This document shows, piece by piece, positions 8,770 to 18,012 of a DNA stretch of 64,000 bases (position 1 is the first letter of the stretch; each line of letters opens with the position of its first letter). Source of the stretch: Sphingomonas sp. LT1P40. Its GTDB lineage: Bacteria; Pseudomonadota; Alphaproteobacteria; Sphingomonadales; Sphingomonadaceae. The translations under genes and the position numbers were made by a program. The stretch covers positions 1,612,001 to 1,676,000 of the forward strand of contig NZ_JAXOJT010000001.1 of the NCBI RefSeq assembly GCF_036663835.1, in the 5' to 3' direction. A model generated the notes under the pieces. It was not told the DNA's origin and made no database searches. It saw only the letters and a program-made list of their open reading frames with translations.

Positions 8770-10509
8770 GTGAAAGACGACCAGAAGAATTTCCTGCTGT
8801 TCGCCGTGCTTGCCGCGGCGCTGCTGTTCGGGTGGCCGATGGTCACCGGCTGGCTGTTCCCGACCGCCAGTCCCACGGTCACCGAGATCAAGGGTGGCGA
8901 GACCAAGGTCGTGCCGAACCCCGGTGCGGACCCCACCGCCGACAGCCCCGCCGCGATCCGCGACCGCAAGCTGGTCCTGTCCGAATCGCCGCGCGTCCAG
9001 ATTGAGACGCCGACCGTGCGTGGCTCGATCAACCTGAAAGGCGCGCGCATCGACGACCTGGTGCTGGTCAAGCACAAGGAAACGATCAAGCCCGACAGCG
9101 ACCCCATTCGCCTGCTCTCCCCTTCGGGCACGCGCGACGCCTATTTCGCGGGCTTCGGCTGGTCGGGCAACGGCATCACGGCGCCCCCCGCCGACACGGT
9201 GTGGAAGGCGAGCGGCACGCGCCTGACCCCCACCACCCCGGTTACGCTGACCGCCAGCAACGGCAGCCAGCGCTTCGTCATCGATCTGTCGATCGACGAC
9301 GGTTATATGTTCACGATCCGCCAGCGCGTCGCCAATTTCGGCCAGCAGCCGATCAGCGCCGCCGGTTACGGCTATCTCTACCGCTATGGCCCGGGCAAGG
9401 ATCACGACACCTGGACGATCCACGCGGGGCCAGTCGCATCCTATGACGGCAAGGTCGATTACAGCGTCAATTACGACACCGTGACCGGCGAGGGTGCCAA
9501 GCGCTTTGATGCGAAGGGTGGCTGGCTCGGCTATACCGACATTTACTGGCTGACCGCTTTGGTACCCGATCAGGGCATGCCGTCCGCGCTCAGCTTCCGT
9601 CCCGCCGCCAATGGCGCGACCCAGGCGCAGTTCGAGCCGACATCGGCGCGGCAGGTCGGACCGGGCCAGATGATGACACAGACCACGCGCTTCTTCGCGG
9701 GTGCCAAGGACATCAATCTGCTCGACAATTATGAGGAGCAGGGCGGAATCCACCAGTTCGGCAAGTCGATCGACTGGGGCTGGTTCGAGGTCTTCGAGAA
9801 GCCGATCTTCCACTATCTCAACTGGCTGTTCCGCATGATCGGCAATTTCGGCGTCGCGATCATCGCGCTGACGCTGACGGTGCGCCTGTTGCTGTTCCCA
9901 ATCGCGCAGAAACAGTTCGCGTCGATGGCATCGATGCGCGCGCTTCAGCCCAAGATGAAGGCGCTGCAGGAACGCTACAAGGACGACAAGCCGCGCCAGC
10001 AGCAGGAAGTGATGAAGCTGTACAAGGACGAGAAGGTCAATCCGCTCGCGGGCTGCCTTCCCACCCTGCTCCAGATTCCGATCCTCTACGCGCTGTACAA
10101 GGTGCTGATGCTGTCGATCGAGATGCGGCATCAGCCGTTCGCATTGTGGCTGAAGGATCTGTCGTCACCCGATCCGCTGCACGTGCTCAACCTGTTCGGC
10201 CTGCTCGACTTCAACCCGCCCGCGTTCCTGGCGATCGGCGTGCTCCCGATCCTGCTCGGCGTATCGATGTGGGCGCAGTTCAAGCTGAACCCCGCTCCGA
10301 TGGACGAGATGCAGAAGCAGATCTTCTCGATCATGCCATGGGTGCTGATGTTCGTGATGGCGCCGTTCGCCGCGGGTCTCCAGCTCTACTGGATCACCTC
10401 GAACCTGCTCACCATCGCGCAGCAGAAATGGCTCTACAGCCGCCACCCGGCGCTGAAGGAACCGGTGCCCGCGACAGGCACGACCAGCGCGAAGCCGCCC
10501 AAGAAGTGA
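8770..10509 (+). CDS. yidC: Membrane protein insertase YidC
   Basis: A 579-residue proteobacterial-type YidC/Oxa1 insertase of the inner membrane. An N-terminal transmembrane segment ([19 protein letters not shown]) precedes a large periplasmic domain (roughly residues 40-350) and a C-terminal five-helix core with the family sequence [20 protein letters not shown] in the cytoplasmic loop and the [19 protein letters not shown] region. A TTG at 8749 is in frame, but GTG 8770 has GGGGA at a proper distance and yields the usual MKDDQKN-type start. It inserts membrane proteins alone or with Sec. The stop overlaps the engB start (GTGA). Confidence 0.98.
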   Translation: MKDDQKNFLLFAVLAAALLFGWPMVTGWLFPTASPTVTEIKGGETKVVPNPGADPTADSPAAIRDRKLVLSESPRVQIETPTVRGSINLKGARIDDLVLVKHKETIKPDSDPIRLLSPSGTRDAYFAGFGWSGNGITAPPADTVWKASGTRLTPTTPVTLTASNGSQRFVIDLSIDDGYMFTIRQRVANFGQQPISAAGYGYLYRYGPGKDHDTWTIHAGPVASYDGKVDYSVNYDTVTGEGAKRFDAKGGWLGYTDIYWLTALVPDQGMPSALSFRPAANGATQAQFEPTSARQVGPGQMMTQTTRFFAGAKDINLLDNYEEQGGIHQFGKSIDWGWFEVFEKPIFHYLNWLFRMIGNFGVAIIALTLTVRLLLFPIAQKQFASMASMRALQPKMKALQERYKDDKPRQQQEVMKLYKDEKVNPLAGCLPTLLQIPILYALYKVLMLSIEMRHQPFALWLKDLSSPDPLHVLNLFGLLDFNPPAFLAIGVLPILLGVSMWAQFKLNPAPMDEMQKQIFSIMPWVLMFVMAPFAAGLQLYWITSNLLTIAQQKWLYSRHPALKEPVPATGTTSAKPPKK

Positions 10510-11147
10510 GCGATTTCGATCCCGAAGCGATCGAGGCCGCGCGGAAAACCTTTGCCGGCCCCATTGCCTTTCTGAAATCCGCGCCGACGCTCCAATATAT
10601 TCCGGATGCGTCGGTGCCGGAGGTGGCGTTTGCGGGTCGGTCGAACGTCGGCAAGTCGTCACTGCTCAACGCGCTGACCGGCCGCAACAGCCTTGCCCGG
10701 ACGTCGAACACGCCGGGGCGGACGCAGGAGCTGAACTTCTTCGATGTCGGGGAGCCGCTGCGTTTTCGCCTGGTCGACATGCCGGGTTACGGTTTTGCCA
10801 AGGCACCCAAGGACATCGTCAAGAAATGGCGGTTCCTCATCAACGATTTCCTGCGCGGCCGCGACGTGCTGAAGCGCGTGCTGGTGCTGATCGATTCGCG
10901 CCACGGTATCAAGGACGTCGACCGTGAGATCATGGAAATGCTCGACGGGGCCGCGGTCAGCTATCGCATCGTCCTGACCAAGGCGGACAAGATCAAGTTG
11001 CCCGAACTCGCCGAAGTGGCCGCCGCGACCGAGGCCGAAGTCCGCAAGCGCCCCGCCGCGCATCCCGACATCCTGACGACGTCCAGCGAAAAGGGCGACG
11101 GCATCGCCGAACTGCGTGCCGCAGTGATCGAGGCGGTCAGCGTCTGA
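10506..11147 (+). CDS. engB: Ribosome biogenesis GTPase YsxC/EngB
   Basis: A 213-residue EngB GTPase, needed for 50S assembly. Seen: G1 [10 protein letters not shown]2 region [11 protein letters not shown]3 DMPGYG, G4 TKAD and G5 TSSEKG. The frame is open upstream, but GTG 10506 overlaps the yidC stop by four bases and gives the expected N-terminus ([13 protein letters not shown]...). Last gene of the rpmH series. Convergent with the S9 peptidase, nine bases apart. Confidence 0.96.
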   Translation: MSDFDPEAIEAARKTFAGPIAFLKSAPTLQYIPDASVPEVAFAGRSNVGKSSLLNALTGRNSLARTSNTPGRTQELNFFDVGEPLRFRLVDMPGYGFAKAPKDIVKKWRFLINDFLRGRDVLKRVLVLIDSRHGIKDVDREIMEMLDGAAVSYRIVLTKADKIKLPELAEVAAATEAEVRKRPAAHPDILTTSSEKGDGIAELRAAVIEAVSV

Positions 11148-11156
11148 ATCGCCGCG

Positions 11157-13106
11157 TCAGGCGGGGTTATGCTTCGCCAGAAACGCCTCCATCGCCTTCA
11201 GAAACTCCAGCCGGTCCTCGCTCCGGCTGAAATGATGGTCGGCTTGGGGCTGGACGATATAGGTCACGTCCTTGCCCGCGCTCTTCAGCCGTTGCGCCAG
11301 CAATTTCGACTGCACCGGCGGCACCACGCGGTCCTGCTCGCCATGCACCAGCAGCAGCGGAATCGAGAACTCACCCGGAAAATTGAGCGGCGACACACCT
11401 TTCAAATCGGGTGCCTGCGCGCGCAGCCAGTCGGACCGCGCGCCCGCGAACAGGAAATTGCTCGAATGTTTCATCATTCGGTTGAGGTCCGACACGCCGG
11501 CAAAGGATACTGCGCACCGGTATTTCTTGCCGTCACGCTGCGCCGCTCGAATCGCCGCATAGCCGCCGTATGACGCGCCGATCATGCATACCCGCGCCGG
11601 GTCGGCGAGCCCCTGCTGCGCCAGCGCCGTAACTGCATCGTCCAGATCGTCCTGCATGGCGAGACCCCATTGCCCCTTGCCCTTCTTGGCGAAGCCGGTG
11701 CCATAGCCTGACGAGCCGCGATAATTGGGCTGGATCACCGCATAGCCGCGATCGGCCAGGAATTGCGGCCACCAGTCCCAGCTTTCGGTGTCGCGCGCGA
11801 ACGGGCCGCCGTGCGGCATCACGATCAGCGGCAGCTTGCCGGGCTTGCGCATCTTGCCGCCCGGAACGGTCAGCACCGCCGCGATCTCCAGGCCGTCGCG
11901 CGCCTTGTAGCGGATCGTGCGCACCGGGTGCATCCGCTTCATCCCGATCACGCTGTTATTGCCCGCGATGCGGATCATCGAATTGTCGGCCCGCCCGTAC
12001 AGGAAATAGGCCCCCGGGGCGTCGGCTCCACCGATCAGGACGATCGCGCTTGACCGATCCCGGCTGACCGACACGATCCGCGCCTGCGCCCCCTTGACCA
12101 GTCCCGACACCGTCGTTTGCATCGCCACCATGTCGGGATCGAGCCAGCGGATTTCCGGCCGGTTCTCGTTCACATGGACGCCGGTCACGCCAAAACCGCT
12201 GGCGTCGCTGCGGATGCCCGCAATGTCGTAACCCTTGCTGGCGAACAGCTGCTTGCCGCGCTCCAGCGTCGCCAGATCGAGTTCGTACAGTGCAGAATAA
12301 CCGCCCTCGTCATCATCGATCACCAGCGCCTTGCCGGCATCGCGCAGGAACAGCGCGGGGACGGTCAGCTTGTCGTCGCCGCGCCGCGCCTTGTCGATCG
12401 TTCGGAACATCACATTGTTCCGGTCACGATAAAGCAACCGCCGTGAGCGTCCGTCCTCGCTCATCCCGATACCCATGCGCACGGTGCCGGCACCATCGGC
12501 ATACCATTCCATCACGCCCGGACGGCTGACTGCGATCATCCGCCGCTTTCCCGTCGTCAGGTCGATTTCGTCGACCTGCGGCCAGAACCCGACGTCGCTG
12601 GGATAAACTGACGTCTGATAGGCCAGCATCACCCGCGCCGATCCATCCCGCGCGGTCCAGATCACGTCGTCGCCCTTTTGCGCCACCTCACGCGTGGCAA
12701 GCCGAATGATCTTGCCACTGGCGGGATGGAAACCCAACGCGCGGGTGGCGTACCAGGTCTCCCCTGCAACCGGCACATTCTGGCCGATGCCGACCACCAG
12801 CCACTCGTCATTGACCCAGCGCCACCAGTTGAGATCCGCTTCGCCCGGGTTCAACAGCTTGGGCATCCCCTCCGGATCGGCCACGGTCATCACAGCGAAA
12901 TACTGCTTGCCACGTATGGCAACCTTGGCGGCGATACGCGCGCCATCGGGCGACAGGTCCGGATCTTCCAGCTGCGGAACTTCGGCAAACACCTCGACCG
13001 GCAGTGGCGCGACGCCGGGAACGGGTGCCGTGCCGGTTTGCGGCGATGCCGCGCCGCTCGTCGCCAACCACAACAGCGACAGCCCCGGCCCCCAAAAACG
13101 CCGCAT
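11157..13106 (-). CDS. Secreted S9 family (prolyl oligopeptidase-type) peptidase
   Basis: A 649-residue alpha/beta-hydrolase peptidase with a signal peptide (basic start, hydrophobic LSLLWLATSGAAS, cleavage near residue 20), so it is probably periplasmic. The N-terminal half (about 40-400) has beta-propeller-like WD/PD40 character. The C-terminal catalytic domain carries the nucleophile in GASYGGYAA (Ser512), acid in HGEQDRVVPP (Asp592) and His near 624 in QADHHFS. The family (dipeptidyl peptidase IV / acylaminoacyl peptidase-like) releases dipeptides or acyl residues from short peptides. The substrate cannot be told from sequence. Sphingomonads usually have many such paralogs. Confidence 0.9.
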   Translation of the reverse strand: MRRFWGPGLSLLWLATSGAASPQTGTAPVPGVAPLPVEVFAEVPQLEDPDLSPDGARIAAKVAIRGKQYFAVMTVADPEGMPKLLNPGEADLNWWRWVNDEWLVVGIGQNVPVAGETWYATRALGFHPASGKIIRLATREVAQKGDDVIWTARDGSARVMLAYQTSVYPSDVGFWPQVDEIDLTTGKRRMIAVSRPGVMEWYADGAGTVRMGIGMSEDGRSRRLLYRDRNNVMFRTIDKARRGDDKLTVPALFLRDAGKALVIDDDEGGYSALYELDLATLERGKQLFASKGYDIAGIRSDASGFGVTGVHVNENRPEIRWLDPDMVAMQTTVSGLVKGAQARIVSVSRDRSSAIVLIGGADAPGAYFLYGRADNSMIRIAGNNSVIGMKRMHPVRTIRYKARDGLEIAAVLTVPGGKMRKPGKLPLIVMPHGGPFARDTESWDWWPQFLADRGYAVIQPNYRGSSGYGTGFAKKGKGQWGLAMQDDLDDAVTALAQQGLADPARVCMIGASYGGYAAIRAAQRDGKKYRCAVSFAGVSDLNRMMKHSSNFLFAGARSDWLRAQAPDLKGVSPLNFPGEFSIPLLLVHGEQDRVVPPVQSKLLAQRLKSAGKDVTYIVQPQADHHFSRSEDRLEFLKAMEAFLAKHNPA

Positions 13107-13216
13107 TCCTGTGTTCTCCCAGCCCCTTATCCGGCGATGTTGTCGTGAACATGGACGGATCGCAAGCGATTCGGCGGCGGTTGCCCCCGCCCCGTCGCAC
13201 CGCTATCCCCGCGCCC

Positions 13217-13882
13217 ATGCTCAAACTCATCATCGGCAACAAAGCCTATTCCTCCTGGTCCATGCGCGGCTGGCTCGCCTGCAAGCTGTCGGGTCTCCCG
13301 TTCGAGGAGGTGGTCGTGCCGCTCTACGACCAGGACTGGGATCAGCGACGCGAAGGCGAAGAGTTCGCACCCTCTTCTGGGAAAGTCCCGATCCTGTGGG
13401 ATGGCGACGCCGTAGTGTGGGACAGCCTCGCCATCGTCGAATATCTCAACGAGAAGTCCGGCGGCGACAAATTCTGGCCGACCGACACCGCCGCGCGCGC
13501 CATGGCCCGATCGATGGCCGCCGAGATGCATTCCGGGTTCGCGGCGCTGCGCCGCAAGCACAGCATGAACATCCGTCAGGTCTACCCGCCCAAGGCCCCC
13601 GACGACGACGTCATGCACGATATTCAGCGGATCATGGAATTATGGGCACAGGCGCGCGCCCGCTATGGCGGTGGCGGCGAGTTCCTGTTCGGCGAATTCG
13701 GCGCGGCGGACGTGATGTTCGCGCCCGTCGTGACGCGCCTTGTCACCTACTCGCTCCCCGTGGCCCGCTTCGCCCCCGCCTATATGAATGCGGTGCTGCA
13801 ACACCCCTTCATGCAGGACTGGATCGCCGGCGCACAGGAGGAGGAATGGGTGATCGAGCAGTTCGAGCAGACGCCCGCCTGA
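13217..13882 (+). CDS. Glutathione S-transferase family protein
   Basis: A 221-residue cytosolic GST. The N-terminal thioredoxin fold starts LKLIIGNKAYSSWSMRGW, with serines in the usual catalytic region, and includes the cis-proline and gamma-glutamyl-binding segment (GKVPILWDGDAVVWDSLAI). The C-terminal helical domain follows. The SSWSMR start is typical of a bacterial GST subgroup often annotated near maleylacetoacetate isomerase/zeta-like enzymes. The frame is open upstream to 13004, but ATG 13217 matches the family start. Divergent from the S9 peptidase, convergent with the metalloprotease. Confidence 0.92.
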   Translation: MLKLIIGNKAYSSWSMRGWLACKLSGLPFEEVVVPLYDQDWDQRREGEEFAPSSGKVPILWDGDAVVWDSLAIVEYLNEKSGGDKFWPTDTAARAMARSMAAEMHSGFAALRRKHSMNIRQVYPPKAPDDDVMHDIQRIMELWAQARARYGGGGEFLFGEFGAADVMFAPVVTRLVTYSLPVARFAPAYMNAVLQHPFMQDWIAGAQEEEWVIEQFEQTPA

Positions 13883-13884
13883 GC

Positions 13885-16347
13885 TTACCGTCCCGGCGGC
13901 CCCATCCAGTCGGTATCGCCGCCGATCGGATCGCCCGGCGGCACATTCGGGGCACGCGGACGTTCGGCGATCAGCTTCTCCAGCGCCTCGGGGTCCAACA
14001 GCTGACGCGAAAGCTGTGCCGCCCACGCGCGTTCATCGGCGTCGCCCTTCGTGCGGCCCAACGCCTGCGCGATATGGTGCACCCGGTCGCCCAGCAACGC
14101 CGCCGCCTCGGGCGACGTCCCGGTTCGCCGCGCCGCCTGCGCCATCGCCACGATCGCCCGCCATGCGATCCGCCGCGACAACGCATCGCCCCGCGCCGTC
14201 ACCGCCCGCGCCTCGATCGCATCGAGCAGCTCCAAAACGCCGGGCATCGTCGGGTCGGCGGCATGCTGCAACTCCAGCCGCGCCAGCCGTTTCGATGCCA
14301 GCAATGTGTCCAGCACCAGCGCCGCCGCTGAATCCGCCGCCGCCAGCGGATCGAATACCGGCCCGCCCGCCGTCTCGAAAATCTCGATATCAAACTGACG
14401 ATTACCGGTTCCATTGCGCGGAGCCGACAATAAAGGCGGCAGTGCCACTGGCAGACCTAACGCCTCAGGCGATATCGTCCGCAAGACCGCCGCGATCGCC
14501 GCGCGCTGCGCCGTCGCCGCGACCGGGGGTGACACTTCACGCCCGCCACCCGCAACGGCATAAGTGAAATCGACCCCGCCGATCGCTTTTGCCGCCGCGA
14601 TCATCTGATAGCGATGGAGCAGATAGATCGGCACGAACCGCCGCCGCAGATTGGCGACGGGCTCGCCGGGCGCCAGATTAGCCAGCCCGAACCGGTCGAT
14701 CGCGGCCCGCCGCACCGTCATCATCCGGTCCAGCTCGACCACCGCATCCGCGCCATCATCCCACAGCCCGGCCCAGGGCTGCGCCGTATCCGCGCGGCGG
14801 GCATTGTCGTCCTGCGTATAGCGCCACCCCGCCGCGACCATCGCCGCCGCCTTGGCATCGGGACTCGCTCCCCCATCGCCGTACAGCCAATCGACCGTCG
14901 CCACGTCCCACGCGCCCAGCCCGACTCCATAGGCATCGGACAGATCGGGCTTGCCATCGACCAGCCCGACGCGCGGCGCGGGATAGTCCATCACCGATGC
15001 GCGATCCTGTGTGCTCGCCGCGAAATTATGCGCGAAGCCGATCGAATGCCCTACCTCATGCGCCGCCAGTTGCCGCATTCGCGCGAGCGCCACCTGTGCC
15101 GGATCGTTCGGTCCGCCCTTGCCCGTCGTCGCGGTGCCGACCAGCCCCTGATAGATCTGGATGTCCTGCCGCATCCGTTCGGACCCCAGCACGACCATGC
15201 CGCGCACGATCTCGCCCGTGCGCGGATCCACAACCTGTTGGCCATAGGCCCAGCCGCGCGTCGCGCGATCGACCCAGTGAACCATGTTGTACCGCGCGTC
15301 GGCGGGGTCCGCGCCGTCCGGCAGCACGCGCGCCTGGAACGCATCGATATAGCCCGCCGCCTCGAATGCCTTCGCCCACCAGCCGACACCCTCGACCAGC
15401 GCGGTGCGCACCGGCTCGGGCGCGGCCCGGTCGATATAATAGACGATCGGCACCTTCACCCGCGACCGCGCCGCCGTCGGATCGACCTTTTCCAGCCGGT
15501 GCCGGTTGGCGAAATCGCGCACGACATCCTCGCCCAGCGGCGATCCGTAATCGACCGTCTGCGTGGCGAATCCGCCGACGCGCGTGTCGAAAATACGGGG
15601 CACGAATCCCGGCTCCGGCAGCGCGATGAAGCTGTGATGCACGCTCAGCGTTACGCGGCGCGGATCGGGGGCGATATTCTGCACTTCGTCCCCCGGCCGT
15701 TCGGACGAGAATGTCTGGACCGCATCGATCTCGAAATTGCGCGGAAACATCCTGGCCGACGCCGGATCGACCGCGGACAGGCCAGGCTCGATCTTGAACC
15801 CGCGCCCTGCCCCCTGCGGCCCGGTCCCGACGCCAAAACTGTCGTCCTCCTGCCCCAGCGCGCGGGCAATCCCCAGCACGTCGGTCGCCAGAAACGGCGC
15901 GATGTCGATCACGACCGACCCATCGGCCAGCGTCGCTGCGACATCGCCCATCCACGCGACCGACGTCGCAAAATCGGGCGAACGTGCGCCCGGGTTGTTC
16001 GGCGAGCGAAAGCGCGGATTCTCGAACTCGATGGCAACTTTCTTGCCGATGCGCCGGAACACCAGCATCTGCGTATTGCCGATCCGTCCTCGATCCAGTG
16101 AGGTGGGCGCAGCCCCCATGCCGGTGCGCATCACCGGGGTGTAGAGATAGCGCCCCGAAACGCCATCGGCGGCAGGCGGCGGCAGCGTCACCAGCACCCG
16201 ACCGCCAGCCACATCGATATTCACACGCATCAGTCCGTTCTGCGCGACGGTGCCCTTGAGTGCCGCGGCAGGTGCCGCATCCTGTGCGTACGCGCCGCTA
16301 GCCAGCGCCAGCGCAATCGCCGCCGTCGAACGCAACAAATACCGCAT
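13885..16347 (-). CDS. Secreted zinc-dependent metalloprotease (DUF5117/DUF4953 type)
   Basis: An 820-residue exported protein. The start is set at MRYLLRSTAAIALALASGAYAQ, a standard signal peptide; 35 upstream codons are in frame but would spoil it. The zincin motif HEVGHSIGFAHN (HEXXHxxGxxH) is at about residue 430, with the third ligand histidine in place. N-terminal beta-rich region (DUF5118/5117-like) and C-terminal all-helical region are as in the large bacterial metalloprotease family that contains DUF4953. The role is probably periplasmic or extracellular protein turnover; substrates are unknown. A three-base gap separates it from the convergent GST gene. Confidence 0.85.
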   Translation of the reverse strand: MRYLLRSTAAIALALASGAYAQDAAPAAALKGTVAQNGLMRVNIDVAGGRVLVTLPPPAADGVSGRYLYTPVMRTGMGAAPTSLDRGRIGNTQMLVFRRIGKKVAIEFENPRFRSPNNPGARSPDFATSVAWMGDVAATLADGSVVIDIAPFLATDVLGIARALGQEDDSFGVGTGPQGAGRGFKIEPGLSAVDPASARMFPRNFEIDAVQTFSSERPGDEVQNIAPDPRRVTLSVHHSFIALPEPGFVPRIFDTRVGGFATQTVDYGSPLGEDVVRDFANRHRLEKVDPTAARSRVKVPIVYYIDRAAPEPVRTALVEGVGWWAKAFEAAGYIDAFQARVLPDGADPADARYNMVHWVDRATRGWAYGQQVVDPRTGEIVRGMVVLGSERMRQDIQIYQGLVGTATTGKGGPNDPAQVALARMRQLAAHEVGHSIGFAHNFAASTQDRASVMDYPAPRVGLVDGKPDLSDAYGVGLGAWDVATVDWLYGDGGASPDAKAAAMVAAGWRYTQDDNARRADTAQPWAGLWDDGADAVVELDRMMTVRRAAIDRFGLANLAPGEPVANLRRRFVPIYLLHRYQMIAAAKAIGGVDFTYAVAGGGREVSPPVAATAQRAAIAAVLRTISPEALGLPVALPPLLSAPRNGTGNRQFDIEIFETAGGPVFDPLAAADSAAALVLDTLLASKRLARLELQHAADPTMPGVLELLDAIEARAVTARGDALSRRIAWRAIVAMAQAARRTGTSPEAAALLGDRVHHIAQALGRTKGDADERAWAAQLSRQLLDPEALEKLIAERPRAPNVPPGDPIGGDTDWMGPPGR

Positions 16348-16408
16348 CGAAATCCCCTGAAGTCTGGCGTTGCCCGATGATGACGCGGATCGAATGCGCG
16401 CGATAGGC

Positions 16409-16861
16409 CTATCCGCCGAACCCGCTCCCATCCTTCCGCCTGAACGCCTCACCGGGGATCAGGTGCATGTCGATATCGGGATAGTGGCACACCGTCACAG
16501 ATGGCCGCCCGACCGCGACGAACACGCAATCCGCGTCGCTGCGGTTCTGTAGGCTATGGCCGTTGCCATCGCCCTTGGCGAACGCCGCGACGTCGCCCGG
16601 ACGCATCACCGTCTCGCCACCGTCATCGATCAGCACCGCCTCACCCGCGAGCATCACGACCAGTTCGTCCTCGCCTTCATGCCAATGGCGCTGCGAAGAC
16701 CATGCGCCGGGCTTCAGCACGACATGGCTCGCCCCGAAATCCTCCAGCCCTGCGGCCGGTGCCAGCCGGCGATACCAGCGCCCCTCCACCACCCCGGCAT
16801 ATTCGAGCGGATAGCCGGTCGCATTGGTCTGCGGGATTGTATCGAGGTCAAGCTTGGGCAA
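16409..16861 (-). CDS. Cupin-domain protein
   Basis: A 150-residue single-domain cupin. Metal-binding motif 1 reads RHWHEGEDELVVMLAGE, and the second motif lies around PGDVAAFAKGDGNGHSLQN. The start is TTG at 16861, supported by GGAGG five bases upstream. The start codon overlaps by one base the ATG of the divergent dapE reading frame if the longest dapE start is used. Function unknown; small cupins like this act as sugar-binding or dioxygenase-like proteins. Confidence 0.85.
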   Translation of the reverse strand: MPKLDLDTIPQTNATGYPLEYAGVVEGRWYRRLAPAAGLEDFGASHVVLKPGAWSSQRHWHEGEDELVVMLAGEAVLIDDGGETVMRPGDVAAFAKGDGNGHSLQNRSDADCVFVAVGRPSVTVCHYPDIDMHLIPGEAFRRKDGSGFGG

Positions 16862-18012
16862 TGGAGCCTCCGATTGCTGAACTGGAGCCGCTTGTGCCCG
16901 ATGTCGTCGAACTGACCAAGGCGCTGATCGCCGCCGAAAGCATCACCCCGGCACAGGGCGCGGTGTTCGACGTGCTGGAGGCTGCGCTGACGCCGCTCGG
17001 CTTCGCGGTCGAGCGGTTTGTCACGGGCGAAGCGCCCGACGGCCCGGTCGAGAATATGCTCGCCGTCCGCACCGCCGGGCCGGGCCAGCATTTCGCCTTT
17101 GCCGGCCATCTCGACGTGGTGCCGCCGGGCGAAGGCTGGGCGTCGGGTGCCTTCACCCCCGAGATTCGCGGCGACCTGCTCTATGGACGCGGCGCAGTGG
17201 ATATGAAGGGATCGATCGCCGCCTTCGCCGCCGCCGTGGCCCGCGTGCCCGCCAGTGGCACCGTCAGCTTCGTCATCACCGGCGACGAAGAAGGCCCCGC
17301 CACCTACGGCACCGTCGCGCTGATCGAGCGGATGCAGGCGCGCAACCTCATCCCCGATCTGTGCCTGGTCGGCGAACCCACCAGCGCACATCGGCTGGGC
17401 GACACGATCAAGATCGGGCGGCGCGGATCGACGGTGATCGATATCGAGGTGCCCGGGCTTCAGGGTCACGTCGCCTACCCCCAGCTTGCCGACAACCCGA
17501 TCCCGCGCCTTATACGTGCGCTGGCGGAAATCGATGCCATCGTGCTGGACGAGGGCACCGACTGGTTTCAGCCATCGAATATAGAGGTGATCGACTTGGC
17601 CGTCGGCAACCCCGCGTCCAATGTGATCCCGGCCAAAGCGGCGGCGCGGATCAGCATCCGTTTCAACGACCGGCAACGTGGACAAGACCTGGTCGAGCAG
17701 ATCGAGCGGATCGTCCTCGCTCACGCCGCCGCCGGAATCGTGCGCGGTCGCGTCTATGGAGAGGCGTTCCTGACCGAACCCGGCCCGCTCTCCGCGCTGA
17801 TCGGCGATGCGATTGAATCGCGGATGGGCATTCGTCCCGAACTATCCACCAGCGGCGGCACGTCCGACGCCCGCTTCCTTTCACGCATCTGTCCGGTGGT
17901 CGAGTTCGGCCTGCTCAACGCGACGATGCACAAGCTGGACGAGGCGGTGGCGATCGCCGACCTTCATGACCTGACGGCAATCTATGAAGAGATTCTTCGC
18001 CGGGTCGGTTAG
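16861..18012 (+). CDS. dapE: Succinyl-diaminopimelate desuccinylase
   Basis: M20 metallopeptidase that hydrolyses N-succinyl-LL-diaminopimelate in lysine and peptidoglycan synthesis. All di-zinc residues are visible: GHLDVVPPG (His), GRGAVDMKGS (bridging Asp), GDEEGPA (catalytic Glu and ligand Glu), GEPTSA, and the late His in NATMHKLDE; SGGTSDARF is also typical. 383 residues from ATG 16861. GTG 16894 has a better Shine-Dalgarno (GGAG, about 7 bases before it), starts MPDVVELTK as in homologs and avoids the overlap with the divergent cupin start; it may be the true start. The stop TAG shares four bases (TTAG) with the convergent GGDEF/EAL gene. Confidence 0.96.
   Translation: MEPPIAELEPLVPDVVELTKALIAAESITPAQGAVFDVLEAALTPLGFAVERFVTGEAPDGPVENMLAVRTAGPGQHFAFAGHLDVVPPGEGWASGAFTPEIRGDLLYGRGAVDMKGSIAAFAAAVARVPASGTVSFVITGDEEGPATYGTVALIERMQARNLIPDLCLVGEPTSAHRLGDTIKIGRRGSTVIDIEVPGLQGHVAYPQLADNPIPRLIRALAEIDAIVLDEGTDWFQPSNIEVIDLAVGNPASNVIPAKAAARISIRFNDRQRGQDLVEQIERIVLAHAAAGIVRGRVYGEAFLTEPGPLSALIGDAIESRMGIRPELSTSGGTSDARFLSRICPVVEFGLLNATMHKLDEAVAIADLHDLTAIYEEILRRVG

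Noticed and set aside
8470..10131. 553-codon open frame antisense to yidC
   Set aside because: Lies wholly over yidC, rich in Arg/Asp/His typical of a shadow frame, with no motif.
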